A stretch of DNA of 64,000 nt from Haliea alexandrii (lineage in GTDB: Bacteria > Pseudomonadota > Gammaproteobacteria > Pseudomonadales > Halieaceae), in assembly GCF_003719295.1 (NCBI RefSeq), contig NZ_RFLW01000001.1:248001-312000 (forward strand), given 5' to 3'. The position numbers were made by a program, and so were the translations under genes. Below, in pieces: positions 56,378 through 64,000 of the stretch. The notes under the pieces were generated by a model, which worked only from the letters and a program-made list of their open reading frames with translations, had not been told where the DNA came from and searched no databases. Position 1 is the first letter of the stretch, and every line of letters starts with the position of its first letter.

Positions 56378-57251
56378 CGGCGGACTCCTTCAATGCCTGC
56401 AGCATGCTGCGCAGCTGCACCCGCCAGTGAGGGGGCACACGCTGCAGCGCCTCCCAGGTGGACTGCTTGTCCAGTATGCTGCAGGCCGGGCGCCGCGCCG
56501 GCGTCGGGTAGGCGCTGGAGGGAATGGGCTGCACGACAGGCTGTTGACGCAACAGGCCCAGAGCAGTCGCTTCCTCGGCAATGGCGACCGCGAAGTCGTA
56601 CCAGCTGCAGACGCCGGCATCGCTCCAGTGATACACACCCTGCAGCAACGGCTGATCAACAGCGCTCCACAGGGCGGCTGCGAGGCCGCGCGCCCAGGTG
56701 GGCGTGCCGACCTGGTCGCACACCACCGACAGGGTGTCTCGCTCGCGCATCAGGCGCAGCATGGTCTTGACGAAATTGCTGCCGTAGCAGGAATAGACCC
56801 AACCGGTGCGCACAATCATTGCGCGCGGGTGCGCGCGCTGGACCGCCCGCTCGCCCGCCAGTTTACTGCGGCCATAGGCACCCTGCGGCGCCGGCGGGGC
56901 ATCCGGCAGGTAGGGATGGCCAGAGTCACCCGCAAACACGAAATCGGTGGATATGTGGATCAGCGCCGTGCCGGTGCTGGCGCAGGCAGCGGCGAGGTGC
57001 CCTGGCCCGTCTGCATTGATCGCCCGGGCCAGCGCTTCTTCTTCCTCCGCCCGATCCACGGCGGTGTAAGCGGCGGCATTGAGCACCACATCCGGGCGCA
57101 GCTCGCCAAATACCCGGCGCACCGCCTCGGGGTCAGTGATGTCCAGCCCACGGCGGTCCAGCGCCACCACACGCACGCCGGCAGGGGCGGTTGCCTGCAG
57201 CTCGCAACCGAGCTGACCCGCGGCGCCGGTAATCAGGGCCGTGGCTGTCAC
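56370..57251 (-). CDS. rfbD: dTDP-4-dehydrorhamnose reductase
   Basis: 293 residues. ITGAAGQLGCELQ NAD(P) motif, AAAYTAVDRAEEE, STDFVFAGDSGHPY and the catalytic YGRSKLAGE. Final step giving dTDP-L-rhamnose. Overlaps the upstream hydrolase by four bases and rfbB by eight, part of the glnE-ilvE run. Confidence 0.95.
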   Translation of the reverse strand: MTATALITGAAGQLGCELQATAPAGVRVVALDRRGLDITDPEAVRRVFGELRPDVVLNAAAYTAVDRAEEEEALARAINADGPGHLAAACASTGTALIHISTDFVFAGDSGHPYLPDAPPAPQGAYGRSKLAGERAVQRAHPRAMIVRTGWVYSCYGSNFVKTMLRLMRERDTLSVVCDQVGTPTWARGLAAALWSAVDQPLLQGVYHWSDAGVCSWYDFAVAIAEEATALGLLRQQPVVQPIPSSAYPTPARRPACSILDKQSTWEALQRVPPHWRVQLRSMLQALKESADA

Positions 57252-58093
57252 GCCCGCGCTTGCATCCAGGCAGCGAGCTCGGCAAAAACCTGCTCGCGCT
57301 CTGGTTCGTTGAAAATTTCGTGGTAGAGCCCGGGATAGAGGCGCAGCGTGACATCATCGGACCCAACCCGTTCACTGATGGCGCTGGAGCCGGAGGGTGC
57401 GGTCATCACGTCGGCTTCACCGTGCATGATCAGCAGCGGTAGCGTGATCTCGGGCGCCCGCTCGTTGACTTCGGCCATAGTGGCGAACAGCTCGCGCACC
57501 AACCGCGCGCTGACTTTCCCGTGGTGCACCAGTGGGTCTGCCTCATAGGCCGCCACCACCTGCGGGTCGCGGCTGACCTGGCTGGCATCGAGTTTGAGCA
57601 TGCCGAGTGTAGGCCAGAGCCAGGCCAGCAACCGGTTCAGCCACAACAGGGGGCGCGCAGGCGGCTCGGATACCGCCAGCGCCGGCCCGGAAAGCGCTGC
57701 GCCGGCGAAACGCGATTGTGCGTCCAGCAGCAGCCGCGCGGCAATCAAACCACCCAGGCTGTGCCCGAGCAGAAAACACGGCACCCCGGTGTACCAGTCG
57801 TCAATCTGACTGCGCAGGGCCAACAGTGGCTGCAGGTAATCGGCAAAGGTGTCCACGTGGGCCCGATGGCCCGCAGAACGCCCGTGGCCCACGTGGTCGG
57901 AGGCGACCACGGCGTACCCGCAGCGGGTGAAATGGCCGGCGAAATGCTGGTAACGGCCGCTGTGTTCCCCAAGGCCATGGGCCAGAAGAATCACGCCGCG
58001 CGCGGGCCCGTTGGCCCGCCAATGGCGATAGAAGGTACCGTCGTCCAGCTGGCTTTCAGTCACCGGCGGTGGCTGGGGTGTGTGCTCTGGCAC
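57248..58093 (-). CDS. Alpha/beta hydrolase, monoacylglycerol-lipase-like (Hydrolase_4)
   Basis: 281 residues. Start HWRANGPARGVILLAHGLGEHSGRY, nucleophile elbow GHSLGG (Ser around 112), Asp in MHGEADVMTA and His in YPGLYHEIFNEPER: the complete triad of the serine-lipase/lysophospholipase group. Soluble, no signal peptide. Its overlap with rfbD shows operon membership, though no direct metabolic tie is known. Confidence 0.85.
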   Translation of the reverse strand: MPEHTPQPPPVTESQLDDGTFYRHWRANGPARGVILLAHGLGEHSGRYQHFAGHFTRCGYAVVASDHVGHGRSAGHRAHVDTFADYLQPLLALRSQIDDWYTGVPCFLLGHSLGGLIAARLLLDAQSRFAGAALSGPALAVSEPPARPLLWLNRLLAWLWPTLGMLKLDASQVSRDPQVVAAYEADPLVHHGKVSARLVRELFATMAEVNERAPEITLPLLIMHGEADVMTAPSGSSAISERVGSDDVTLRLYPGLYHEIFNEPEREQVFAELAAWMQARA

Positions 58094-58109
58094 AGGAAGT
58101 ACCGGTCGC

Positions 58110-59048
58110 CTAGGCGACCGGCGTCAGCCACTCGGGGTGTTGCGGGCGATTGCCACGCACCGAATCGAAGTACATGGCCTGCAGCTTCTCGGTAACGGGC
58201 CCACGGGCACCGCTGCCGATTTGCCGGCCGTCAAGCATGCGGATGGGCACAACCTCGGCAGCAGTGCCGGTGAAGAATGCTTCGTCGGCGATGTAGACCT
58301 CGTCCCGGGTAATGCGCCGCTCGCGAATCTGGTAGCCGAGTTCCGCCGCGAGGGCGAATACCGTATTGCGGGTGATACCGTCCAGGCAGGAGGTCAGGTC
58401 CGGGGTGAATATCTGATTATCGCGCACGACAAACACGTTCTCCCCACTGCCTTCCGCCACATAGCCCTCATTGTCCAGCATCAGCGCTTCTTCGGCGCCG
58501 CTGTCCAGCGCCTCGCGCAAGGCCAGCATCGAGTTGATATAGTTGCCGTTGGCCTTGGCTTTACACATGGTGATGTTGACATGGTGGCGCGTATAGGACG
58601 AGGTGCGCACCTTGATACCCCGGTCGCGGGCTTCCGGATCCATGTAAGAAGGCCACTCCCAGGCGGCGATCATGACGTGGGTCCGCAGCTTGTCGGCGCG
58701 CAGCCCCATACCCTCGGAGCCGAGGAAGCACATGGGGCGCAGGTATCCTTCGGTCAGCTTGTTCTCGCGCACCACCGTGCGCTGGGCCTCGTTTAGCATG
58801 GCCTTGTCGTAGGGCATCTCCATGCCGAGGATGTGGGCCGACCGGAACAGGCGGTTGGTGTGCTCTTCCAGGCGGAAGATACAGGTGCCGCGATCGGGCG
58901 TGTTGTAGGCGCGCACGCCCTCGAAGACACCCAGGCCATAGTGAAAGGTGTGGGTGAGGACATGGACTTTCGCCTCACGCCATGGCACCAGTTCGCCATC
59001 CATCCAGATGACCCCATCGCGGTCTGCAAAATTGGGTGCTGCACTCAT
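58110..59048 (-). CDS. ilvE: Branched-chain amino acid aminotransferase
   Basis: 312 residues, class IV PLP transaminase. HYGLGVFEGVRAY, the Lys-containing AKANGNYINS, EGSGENVFVV and FTGTAAEVVPI are present. ATG 59048 is preferred to 59102. It lies two bases after glnE, the order known in Pseudomonas. Transfers amino groups between glutamate and leucine, isoleucine and valine keto acids. Confidence 0.95.
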   Translation of the reverse strand: MSAAPNFADRDGVIWMDGELVPWREAKVHVLTHTFHYGLGVFEGVRAYNTPDRGTCIFRLEEHTNRLFRSAHILGMEMPYDKAMLNEAQRTVVRENKLTEGYLRPMCFLGSEGMGLRADKLRTHVMIAAWEWPSYMDPEARDRGIKVRTSSYTRHHVNITMCKAKANGNYINSMLALREALDSGAEEALMLDNEGYVAEGSGENVFVVRDNQIFTPDLTSCLDGITRNTVFALAAELGYQIRERRITRDEVYIADEAFFTGTAAEVVPIRMLDGRQIGSGARGPVTEKLQAMYFDSVRGNRPQHPEWLTPVA

Positions 59049-59050
59049 GT

Positions 59051-61951
59051 TCAGTCCTGCTGCTCGGTTAATCCTGACGGCGCCGGAAACAGGCGCTGCC
59101 ACACGGCTTCCACACTGGCCCGCTGTTCTCGATACCGCTCGCCACCCACCCGGCCGGGCAACTGCTGCAAAGCCAGCTGGTGAGCGGCAGACCGGAACGC
59201 CAGATACGCCCCCACCAGCGTGCTGCTCTCGTGCTCGCTGAGCAGGCCGGCAGTTGCCAGGGTTTCCAGAATGCGGATGTTGTCCGACCAGCGCACCAAT
59301 TCAGGCACACGACGGGACCACGCCAGAACCGCATATTGCACCATAAATTCAATATCAACGATACCTCCAACGCCCTGTTTCAGGTCGAAATCCTCGCCAT
59401 CCGGCAGCTGTGCGGGCAAAAGCTCACGACGCATGCGCGCCCGCATGGCCACCACCTCCTCTGCCAGCGCAGCGGCGTCCCGTTCGCGCTCCAGAATTGA
59501 CCGGCGCACCGCGTCCACCGCGTCAGCTACCACCGGGTCCCCGGCCACGTGCCGGGCGCGCACCAGCGCCTGATGCTCCCAGGTCCACGCGCTCTCCTCC
59601 TGATAGCTGCGAAACCCTTTCAGAGAGGTCGCCAACAGGCCCGAGGCGCCTGAGGGCCGCAGCCGCATATCCACTTCATAAAGCTGCCCCAGGGTCATGC
59701 GGGTTTCCAGGATATGGATAATGCGCTGTCCGAGCCGGGTGTAGAACCGGATGTTGTCGATACTGCGTTCGCCGTCGGTGACGCCCTGGGCGTCCGCGTC
59801 AAAAATGAAGACCAGGTCGAGATCCGAGCTGTAGCTGAGCTCAATGCCCCCCAGCTTGCCGTAGCCAAAGACCGCAAAGCCCGTGCCGCTGCTCTCCCGC
59901 GACGGCGCACCAAAGCGCGCGGTGAGGTCGCTCCAGGCCACGGACAGCACATGCTCCAGGATGACGTCGGCTATCCAGGTGAGCTTGTCGCTCACCTGCA
60001 TCAACGGCAGGCGTCCTACCACTTCACTGGCGGCCACACGCAGCACATGTGCCGCCTTGAAATAGCGCAGCGCATCCATCTGTCCTTCCAGGTCATCCGG
60101 CGCGAGCCGCGCAACCTGTTGCCGCAGTGCATCGGCCAGGCGCGACTTGTCCGGCGCCGTATAGAGACTGGCCCGATCCAGCAGCTCATCCAGCAGCACC
60201 GGGTGGCGCTGCAACTGCTCGGCAATCCAGGGGCTGGCATCGCAGAGCAGCACGAGGTCGGCCAGCGCGGGTGGGTTCTCCAGCAACAGCGCGAGATATG
60301 CGCTGCGGCGCAATACGGCGGTGACAAAAGGCAGAATACGCTGCAGCGCGCGGTCGGGGTCGCTCGCCTCCGCACACGCCAGCAGCAGGCGCGGCATGAA
60401 CTGCTGCAGGCGCTCGCGCCCCTCGGCCTGCAGGGTGGCCACACGACTGCTGTCACGCAGCGCCTGCAAACGCTCAAGACTGTCTGATGCGTCGCGATAG
60501 CCGAGTTCAGCGAGCGCCGCTGCGGTTAGATCGTCGCCCCAGAGCGGCAGCTCGTCGGCTGTCGCGGCTTCTTCATCGCTTTCAGGCTCGGCGATCAGGT
60601 CGCGAAAATGCTCGGCAACGCGACGGCGGTGCGCCGCCAGCGCCGCCAGATAGGCGGGCCAGTCCGCACAGCCCATCACCGTTGCCATGGCCTGCTGCTG
60701 CAGTGCATCCGTCGGCAGCGCCTGGGTTTGCTGGTCCAGGTAGCCCTGAATGGCGTGCTCGCTGTCGCGCAGGAACAGGTAGGCGGTGCGCAGATCGAAC
60801 ACCGCTTCGGGCGGCAGGCAGCCCAGTGTGCACAGCTCCTCCAGGATCAGCAGCAGCTCGCGTTGCTGCAGCGCCAGGTCGCGGCCACCGCGAATGAGCT
60901 GGAAGCACTGGGCGATAAACTCGACCTCGCGGATGCCACCGTGGCCCAGTTTGACGTCATCCTGCAGCCCGCGGCGGCGCACCTCGCTGTTGATCATCTG
61001 CTTCATGCCGCGCAAGCTTTCGATGACGCCGAAATCCACATAACGGCGAAACACAAAGGGGCGCAACATATCCATCAACTCGGCGCCGCGCTGTGGGTCC
61101 CCGGTGATGGGACGCGCCTTGATCAGTGCGTAGCGCTCCCAGTCGCGGCCCTGCTCCTGGTAGTACTCTTCGAGGGCGGCGAAGTTCACCGCAAGGGAAC
61201 CGCTTTCCCCATAGGGGCGCAGGCGCATGTCCACGCGGAACACGAAACCGTCGGCAGTGACCTGATCCAGGGCATTGATCAGGCCCTGGCCCAACTTGGT
61301 GAAGAACTCGGCATTGCTGATGCTGCGCCGCTCACCATCGGTGTCTCCTGCTTCCGGGAACGCGAAGATGAGATCGATATCCGACGAGACATTGAGTTCC
61401 CGCGCGCCCAGCTTGCCCATGGCAATCACGATCAGCTGCTGCGCCTCGCCGTTGCGGGCGCTGCGCGGCGTGCCGAAGCGCGCCTGCAGCTGAGCCGTGA
61501 GCTGTTCCTGCGCCAGTGCAATGCAGGATTCGGCCAGCGTCGAGGTATCCCGCACGGTTTCCAGCGTATCCGCACTGCGACAGAAATCGCGCCACACAAT
61601 GCGCAGCATATGCCGCTGCCGGAAGCGACGCAGCACCGGGTTCAGTTCCGCACCGGGTTCGGCGAGCCAGGTGCGCAACTCGGCAAGCATGTCTCCCGGC
61701 TGCAGTGCGCGCTGCAGCAAACCCGAGGACAGCAACTCGGTGAGCACAGCGGGCTGGCGGCGCACGGTCTCGGCCACGAACGGGCTGCAGGCCAGGACCC
61801 GGGCAAGGGGGCCGGCGAGTTCTGCCGCGGACGGCGCAAGCGCTGTCTCCAGCGCACGCACGGCGCCGGCATCGGGATGATCCTGAATACGCTGCCATGC
61901 AGTTGCCGCGGCGGTCGCCAGGCTCGAGGTTAAGGCGTGGGTGTCGATCAT
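59051..61951 (-). CDS. glnE: Glutamine synthetase adenylyltransferase/deadenylase
   Basis: 966 residues. Two nucleotidyltransferase domains joined by a linker: the N-terminal one has IVIAMGKLGARELNVSSDIDLIFAF-type motif (about residues 170-190), the C-terminal one YGKLGGIELSYSSDLDLVF (about 690-710). It attaches or removes AMP on glutamine synthetase in response to nitrogen status via PII. Precedes ilvE on the minus strand. Confidence 0.96.
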   Translation of the reverse strand: MIDTHALTSSLATAAATAWQRIQDHPDAGAVRALETALAPSAAELAGPLARVLACSPFVAETVRRQPAVLTELLSSGLLQRALQPGDMLAELRTWLAEPGAELNPVLRRFRQRHMLRIVWRDFCRSADTLETVRDTSTLAESCIALAQEQLTAQLQARFGTPRSARNGEAQQLIVIAMGKLGARELNVSSDIDLIFAFPEAGDTDGERRSISNAEFFTKLGQGLINALDQVTADGFVFRVDMRLRPYGESGSLAVNFAALEEYYQEQGRDWERYALIKARPITGDPQRGAELMDMLRPFVFRRYVDFGVIESLRGMKQMINSEVRRRGLQDDVKLGHGGIREVEFIAQCFQLIRGGRDLALQQRELLLILEELCTLGCLPPEAVFDLRTAYLFLRDSEHAIQGYLDQQTQALPTDALQQQAMATVMGCADWPAYLAALAAHRRRVAEHFRDLIAEPESDEEAATADELPLWGDDLTAAALAELGYRDASDSLERLQALRDSSRVATLQAEGRERLQQFMPRLLLACAEASDPDRALQRILPFVTAVLRRSAYLALLLENPPALADLVLLCDASPWIAEQLQRHPVLLDELLDRASLYTAPDKSRLADALRQQVARLAPDDLEGQMDALRYFKAAHVLRVAASEVVGRLPLMQVSDKLTWIADVILEHVLSVAWSDLTARFGAPSRESSGTGFAVFGYGKLGGIELSYSSDLDLVFIFDADAQGVTDGERSIDNIRFYTRLGQRIIHILETRMTLGQLYEVDMRLRPSGASGLLATSLKGFRSYQEESAWTWEHQALVRARHVAGDPVVADAVDAVRRSILERERDAAALAEEVVAMRARMRRELLPAQLPDGEDFDLKQGVGGIVDIEFMVQYAVLAWSRRVPELVRWSDNIRILETLATAGLLSEHESSTLVGAYLAFRSAAHQLALQQLPGRVGGERYREQRASVEAVWQRLFPAPSGLTEQQD

Positions 61952-61974
61952 CGGCAGAGACTTCCGTTGGCGAG

Positions 61975-63756
61975 TCAGGCGTCGAACAGGGGGGCGACGC
62001 GCATCACTTCTTCTATGGTGGTGTGGCCCGAAGCCACCCGCGCGGCGCCAGCCAGCCGCAGCGTGCGCATGCCCTCGGACATGGCCACCTCACGCACTTT
62101 GCGTGACTCCATATCGGGCACAATGCAGGCCGCCACCTCGGGACTGTTGACCAGCAACTCGTAAATGCCCTGGCGCCCGCTATAACCGGTCTCCCGGCAG
62201 GCACGACAGCCCACGGGGCGCGCCACCTGCGCAGGTGCCGGCAGCGGAAAGGGGTGCACCAGTTGCTGCCAGGCCTCTTCGTCCACCGGCTCCAGTACCT
62301 TGCACTCGGTACAGAGCACACGAACCAGCCGCTGGGACATGATGCCGCGCAGGGTGGCCTTGATCAGATAGGCGGGCAGGCCCAGCTCCAGCAGGCGCGC
62401 TACCGAGCCGGGGGAGTCATTGGTGTGCAGCGTCGACAGCACCAGGTGGCCGGTCAGCGCCGCCTGCACTGCCATATGCGCGGTTTCCAGGTCGCGTATC
62501 TCACCCACCATGATGATGTCCGGGTCCTGCCGCATCAGCGCGCGCACACCCGTGGAGAAATCCAGCTTGATGCTGTGATTGACCTGCATCTGGTTGAAGC
62601 TGTCCTCAACCATCTCGATGGGGTCCTCGATGGTGCACACGTTCACGTCCGAGGTGGCCAGGCGGCGCAGGGTGGAATAGAGAGTGGTGGTCTTGCCCGA
62701 GCCAGTGGGCCCGGTCACCAGTACAATGCCGTTGCCGTGGGAGGTCATCCGCTGCCAACGGTGCAGGTCCTCGTCTTCCAGCCCTAGCTGGGCAAAACTC
62801 TTCTGCAACAGCTCCGGATCGAAAATCCGCATCACCAGCTTTTCGCCAAATGCTGTGGGCAGGGTCGACAAGCGCAGTTCCACTTCGCCCCCGGTCTGGG
62901 GCGAGCGCGTTTTCAGGCGTCCGTCCTGGGGCCGGCGTTTCTCCGCTACATCCATGCGCCCGAGTATCTTGATACGGCTGGTCACGGCGGCGCACACCTG
63001 CTGCGGCAGTTCGTAGACATTGTGCAGCACGCCGTCGATGCGGAAACGCACATGGCCCACTTCCCGGCGGGGCTCGACGTGAATATCCGAGGCACGCTGT
63101 TCAAAGGCGTATTGCAACAGCCAGTCGACAATCGTCACCACGTGCTGGTCGTTGGCGTCGAGCTCATGCATGGCGCCCAGTTCCAGCATCTGCTCGAGGT
63201 TGGTCACCCCGGGTGCCGCACTGTGGCTTACGCCGCTGTGACGGGCGCCCCGGACCGAACGCGCCATACTGTAGAACTCGGCGGTGTGGCGGGTGATGTC
63301 GCGCGGGTCCGCCAGCACACGTCGAATCGGTTTACGCAGCACATGCTCGAGATTGCGCTCCCAGCCGCGGATCCAGGGTTCCGCGCTGGCTATCACCACA
63401 TCGTCCGTGTTCACTTCCACCGCCAGAATACGATGCCGGCGCGCAAACTCGCGCGACATCACCTCGGCCACGGCGCTGACGTTGATCTTCAGGGGGTCAA
63501 TATCGTACACCGCCTGCCCGGTGCGCTCGCTCAACCAGCCGAGCAGGGCCTCCATATCCAGCGGTCTGCCGCTGCGCGCGGCGTCCGCCAGCTTTTGCTC
63601 AGCCAGGTAGACCAGCGGATGGATGCTGCCCACGTTGACCTTGAGTAGGCGATCGCGATCCGCTGCGGACACACGGCCCGCAGTGTGCAGCTCCTCGGCC
63701 AGAACATGCAGCTCGAGGGATCTCTCTGCGTATTCAGGGCCGAACTGGGTGGTCAT
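61975..63756 (-). CDS. GspE/PulE-type secretion or pilus ATPase
   Basis: 593 residues. An N-terminal MshEN/T2SSE_N-like half is followed by the ATPase with Walker A GPTGSGKTTT, the Asp box GEIRDLETAHM and the His box STLHTND, and a zinc-binding tetracysteine (CTEC and CRAC before GYSGRQGIYEL). ATG 63756 replaces an upstream frame start at 63831. Powers type II secretion or a type IV pilus; no partner genes are in the window. It lies 23 bases before glnE. Confidence 0.9.
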   Translation of the reverse strand: MTTQFGPEYAERSLELHVLAEELHTAGRVSAADRDRLLKVNVGSIHPLVYLAEQKLADAARSGRPLDMEALLGWLSERTGQAVYDIDPLKINVSAVAEVMSREFARRHRILAVEVNTDDVVIASAEPWIRGWERNLEHVLRKPIRRVLADPRDITRHTAEFYSMARSVRGARHSGVSHSAAPGVTNLEQMLELGAMHELDANDQHVVTIVDWLLQYAFEQRASDIHVEPRREVGHVRFRIDGVLHNVYELPQQVCAAVTSRIKILGRMDVAEKRRPQDGRLKTRSPQTGGEVELRLSTLPTAFGEKLVMRIFDPELLQKSFAQLGLEDEDLHRWQRMTSHGNGIVLVTGPTGSGKTTTLYSTLRRLATSDVNVCTIEDPIEMVEDSFNQMQVNHSIKLDFSTGVRALMRQDPDIIMVGEIRDLETAHMAVQAALTGHLVLSTLHTNDSPGSVARLLELGLPAYLIKATLRGIMSQRLVRVLCTECKVLEPVDEEAWQQLVHPFPLPAPAQVARPVGCRACRETGYSGRQGIYELLVNSPEVAACIVPDMESRKVREVAMSEGMRTLRLAGAARVASGHTTIEEVMRVAPLFDA

Positions 63757-63891
63757 GGCGTTGCGCCTCTCTGCTGGCTGGATACAACATGCGCGCATGC
63801 TAGCACAGGCGACTGCCGCTGCGCGCCGCACGGTGTGACAGGAGCAGCCCCCTCACCTATACTTCGCGCCTTGCCCACAGGAGAGCACCGA

Positions 63892-64000
63892 ATGCCCAGC
63901 TCGAACCCGCTAAGCAGCCTCTTTGGCCGATCGCCCATCGGGCCCATTCAGGAGCATATGCAGGTGGCCAACGACGCCGCGCAGCTGCTCCCCGCATTCC
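63892..64000 (+). CDS. DUF47 (PhoU-like) family protein, N-terminal part (truncated)
   Basis: The first 36 residues (MPSSNPLSSLFGRSPIGP, then IQEHMQVANDAAQLL) match the start of the DUF47/TIGR00153 family, usually encoded just before a PitA-type phosphate transporter. AGGAGAG ahead of ATG 63892. It continues beyond the window. Divergent from the GspE gene. Confidence 0.8.
   Translation, partial: MPSSNPLSSLFGRSPIGPIQEHMQVANDAAQLLPAF

Noticed and set aside
60608..61933. Open plus-strand frame of 441 codons opposite glnE, and similar long frames opposite the TonB receptor (4259-5497), hsaA region and lytTR (29967-31535)
   Set aside because: High-GC shadow frames with low-complexity His/Gln-rich translations and no ribosome sites or homology.

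Overview
The window is GC-rich chromosomal DNA of a gammaproteobacterium. His, par/tolC, mutY-yggX and glnE-ilvE gene orders match that class, and a steroid ring-degradation pair (hsaA-kshA) plus a siderophore receptor fit a marine heterotroph such as Halieaceae or Spongiibacteraceae. The family placement is inference; I could not run a similarity search or a composition count.

Layout. 1-8.3 kb: end of an SLC13-type permease, an EAL phosphodiesterase, then fumarate reductase genes frdAB and frdCD separated by a TonB-dependent siderophore receptor and a PepSY membrane protein behind a Fur-box-like palindrome. 8.3-11.1 kb: hisBHAF on the minus strand. 11.3-14.5 kb: radical SAM ArsS-type protein and a TVP38 membrane domain fused to a mercuric-reductase-like flavoprotein. 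14.5-19.3 kb: lipoprotein esterase, mutY-yggX, the yqjD/yqjE/yqjK-like envelope operon with an AI-2E family permease, and tRNA-Phe. 19.3-22.4 kb: decayed coding fragments, a sigma-54 promoter in front of a secreted IPTL-CTERM-like protein, a membrane protein and a catalase-related peroxidase.

22.4-25.8 kb is the most irregular part. An LLM flavin oxidoreductase gene and the end of a DUF4124 gene are duplicated as direct repeats about 1.75 kb apart. Between the repeats lie a gamma-glutamylcyclotransferase and fragments of thiopurine methyltransferase, DUF4239 and sulfotransferase genes. 25.9-28.3 kb holds hsaA-kshA, closed by a terminator. 28.3-33.4 kb: two potassium-channel genes around a GNAT gene and a LytS/LytTR two-component pair. 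33.4-37.6 kb: selD fused to an oxidoreductase, mnmH and rdgC. 38-43.5 kb: glyoxalase, amidotransferase, PAP2 phosphatase, glycosyltransferase and an octaheme cytochrome with a TPR tail.

43.5-49.7 kb: yceI, parE, cpdA, yqiB and tolC in near-E. coli order, then a methyltransferase. 49.7-58 kb is a surface-polysaccharide region: a glycosyltransferase/methyltransferase/(alpha/alpha)6 operon, rmlA-rmlC-SDR on the plus strand and rmlB-rmlD on the minus strand. 58-63.8 kb: ilvE, glnE and a GspE/PulE ATPase, which with a lipase and rmlDB form a tight minus-strand run. The window ends in a DUF47 (PhoU-like) gene. No CRISPR array, intact insertion sequence, prophage or rRNA was seen.
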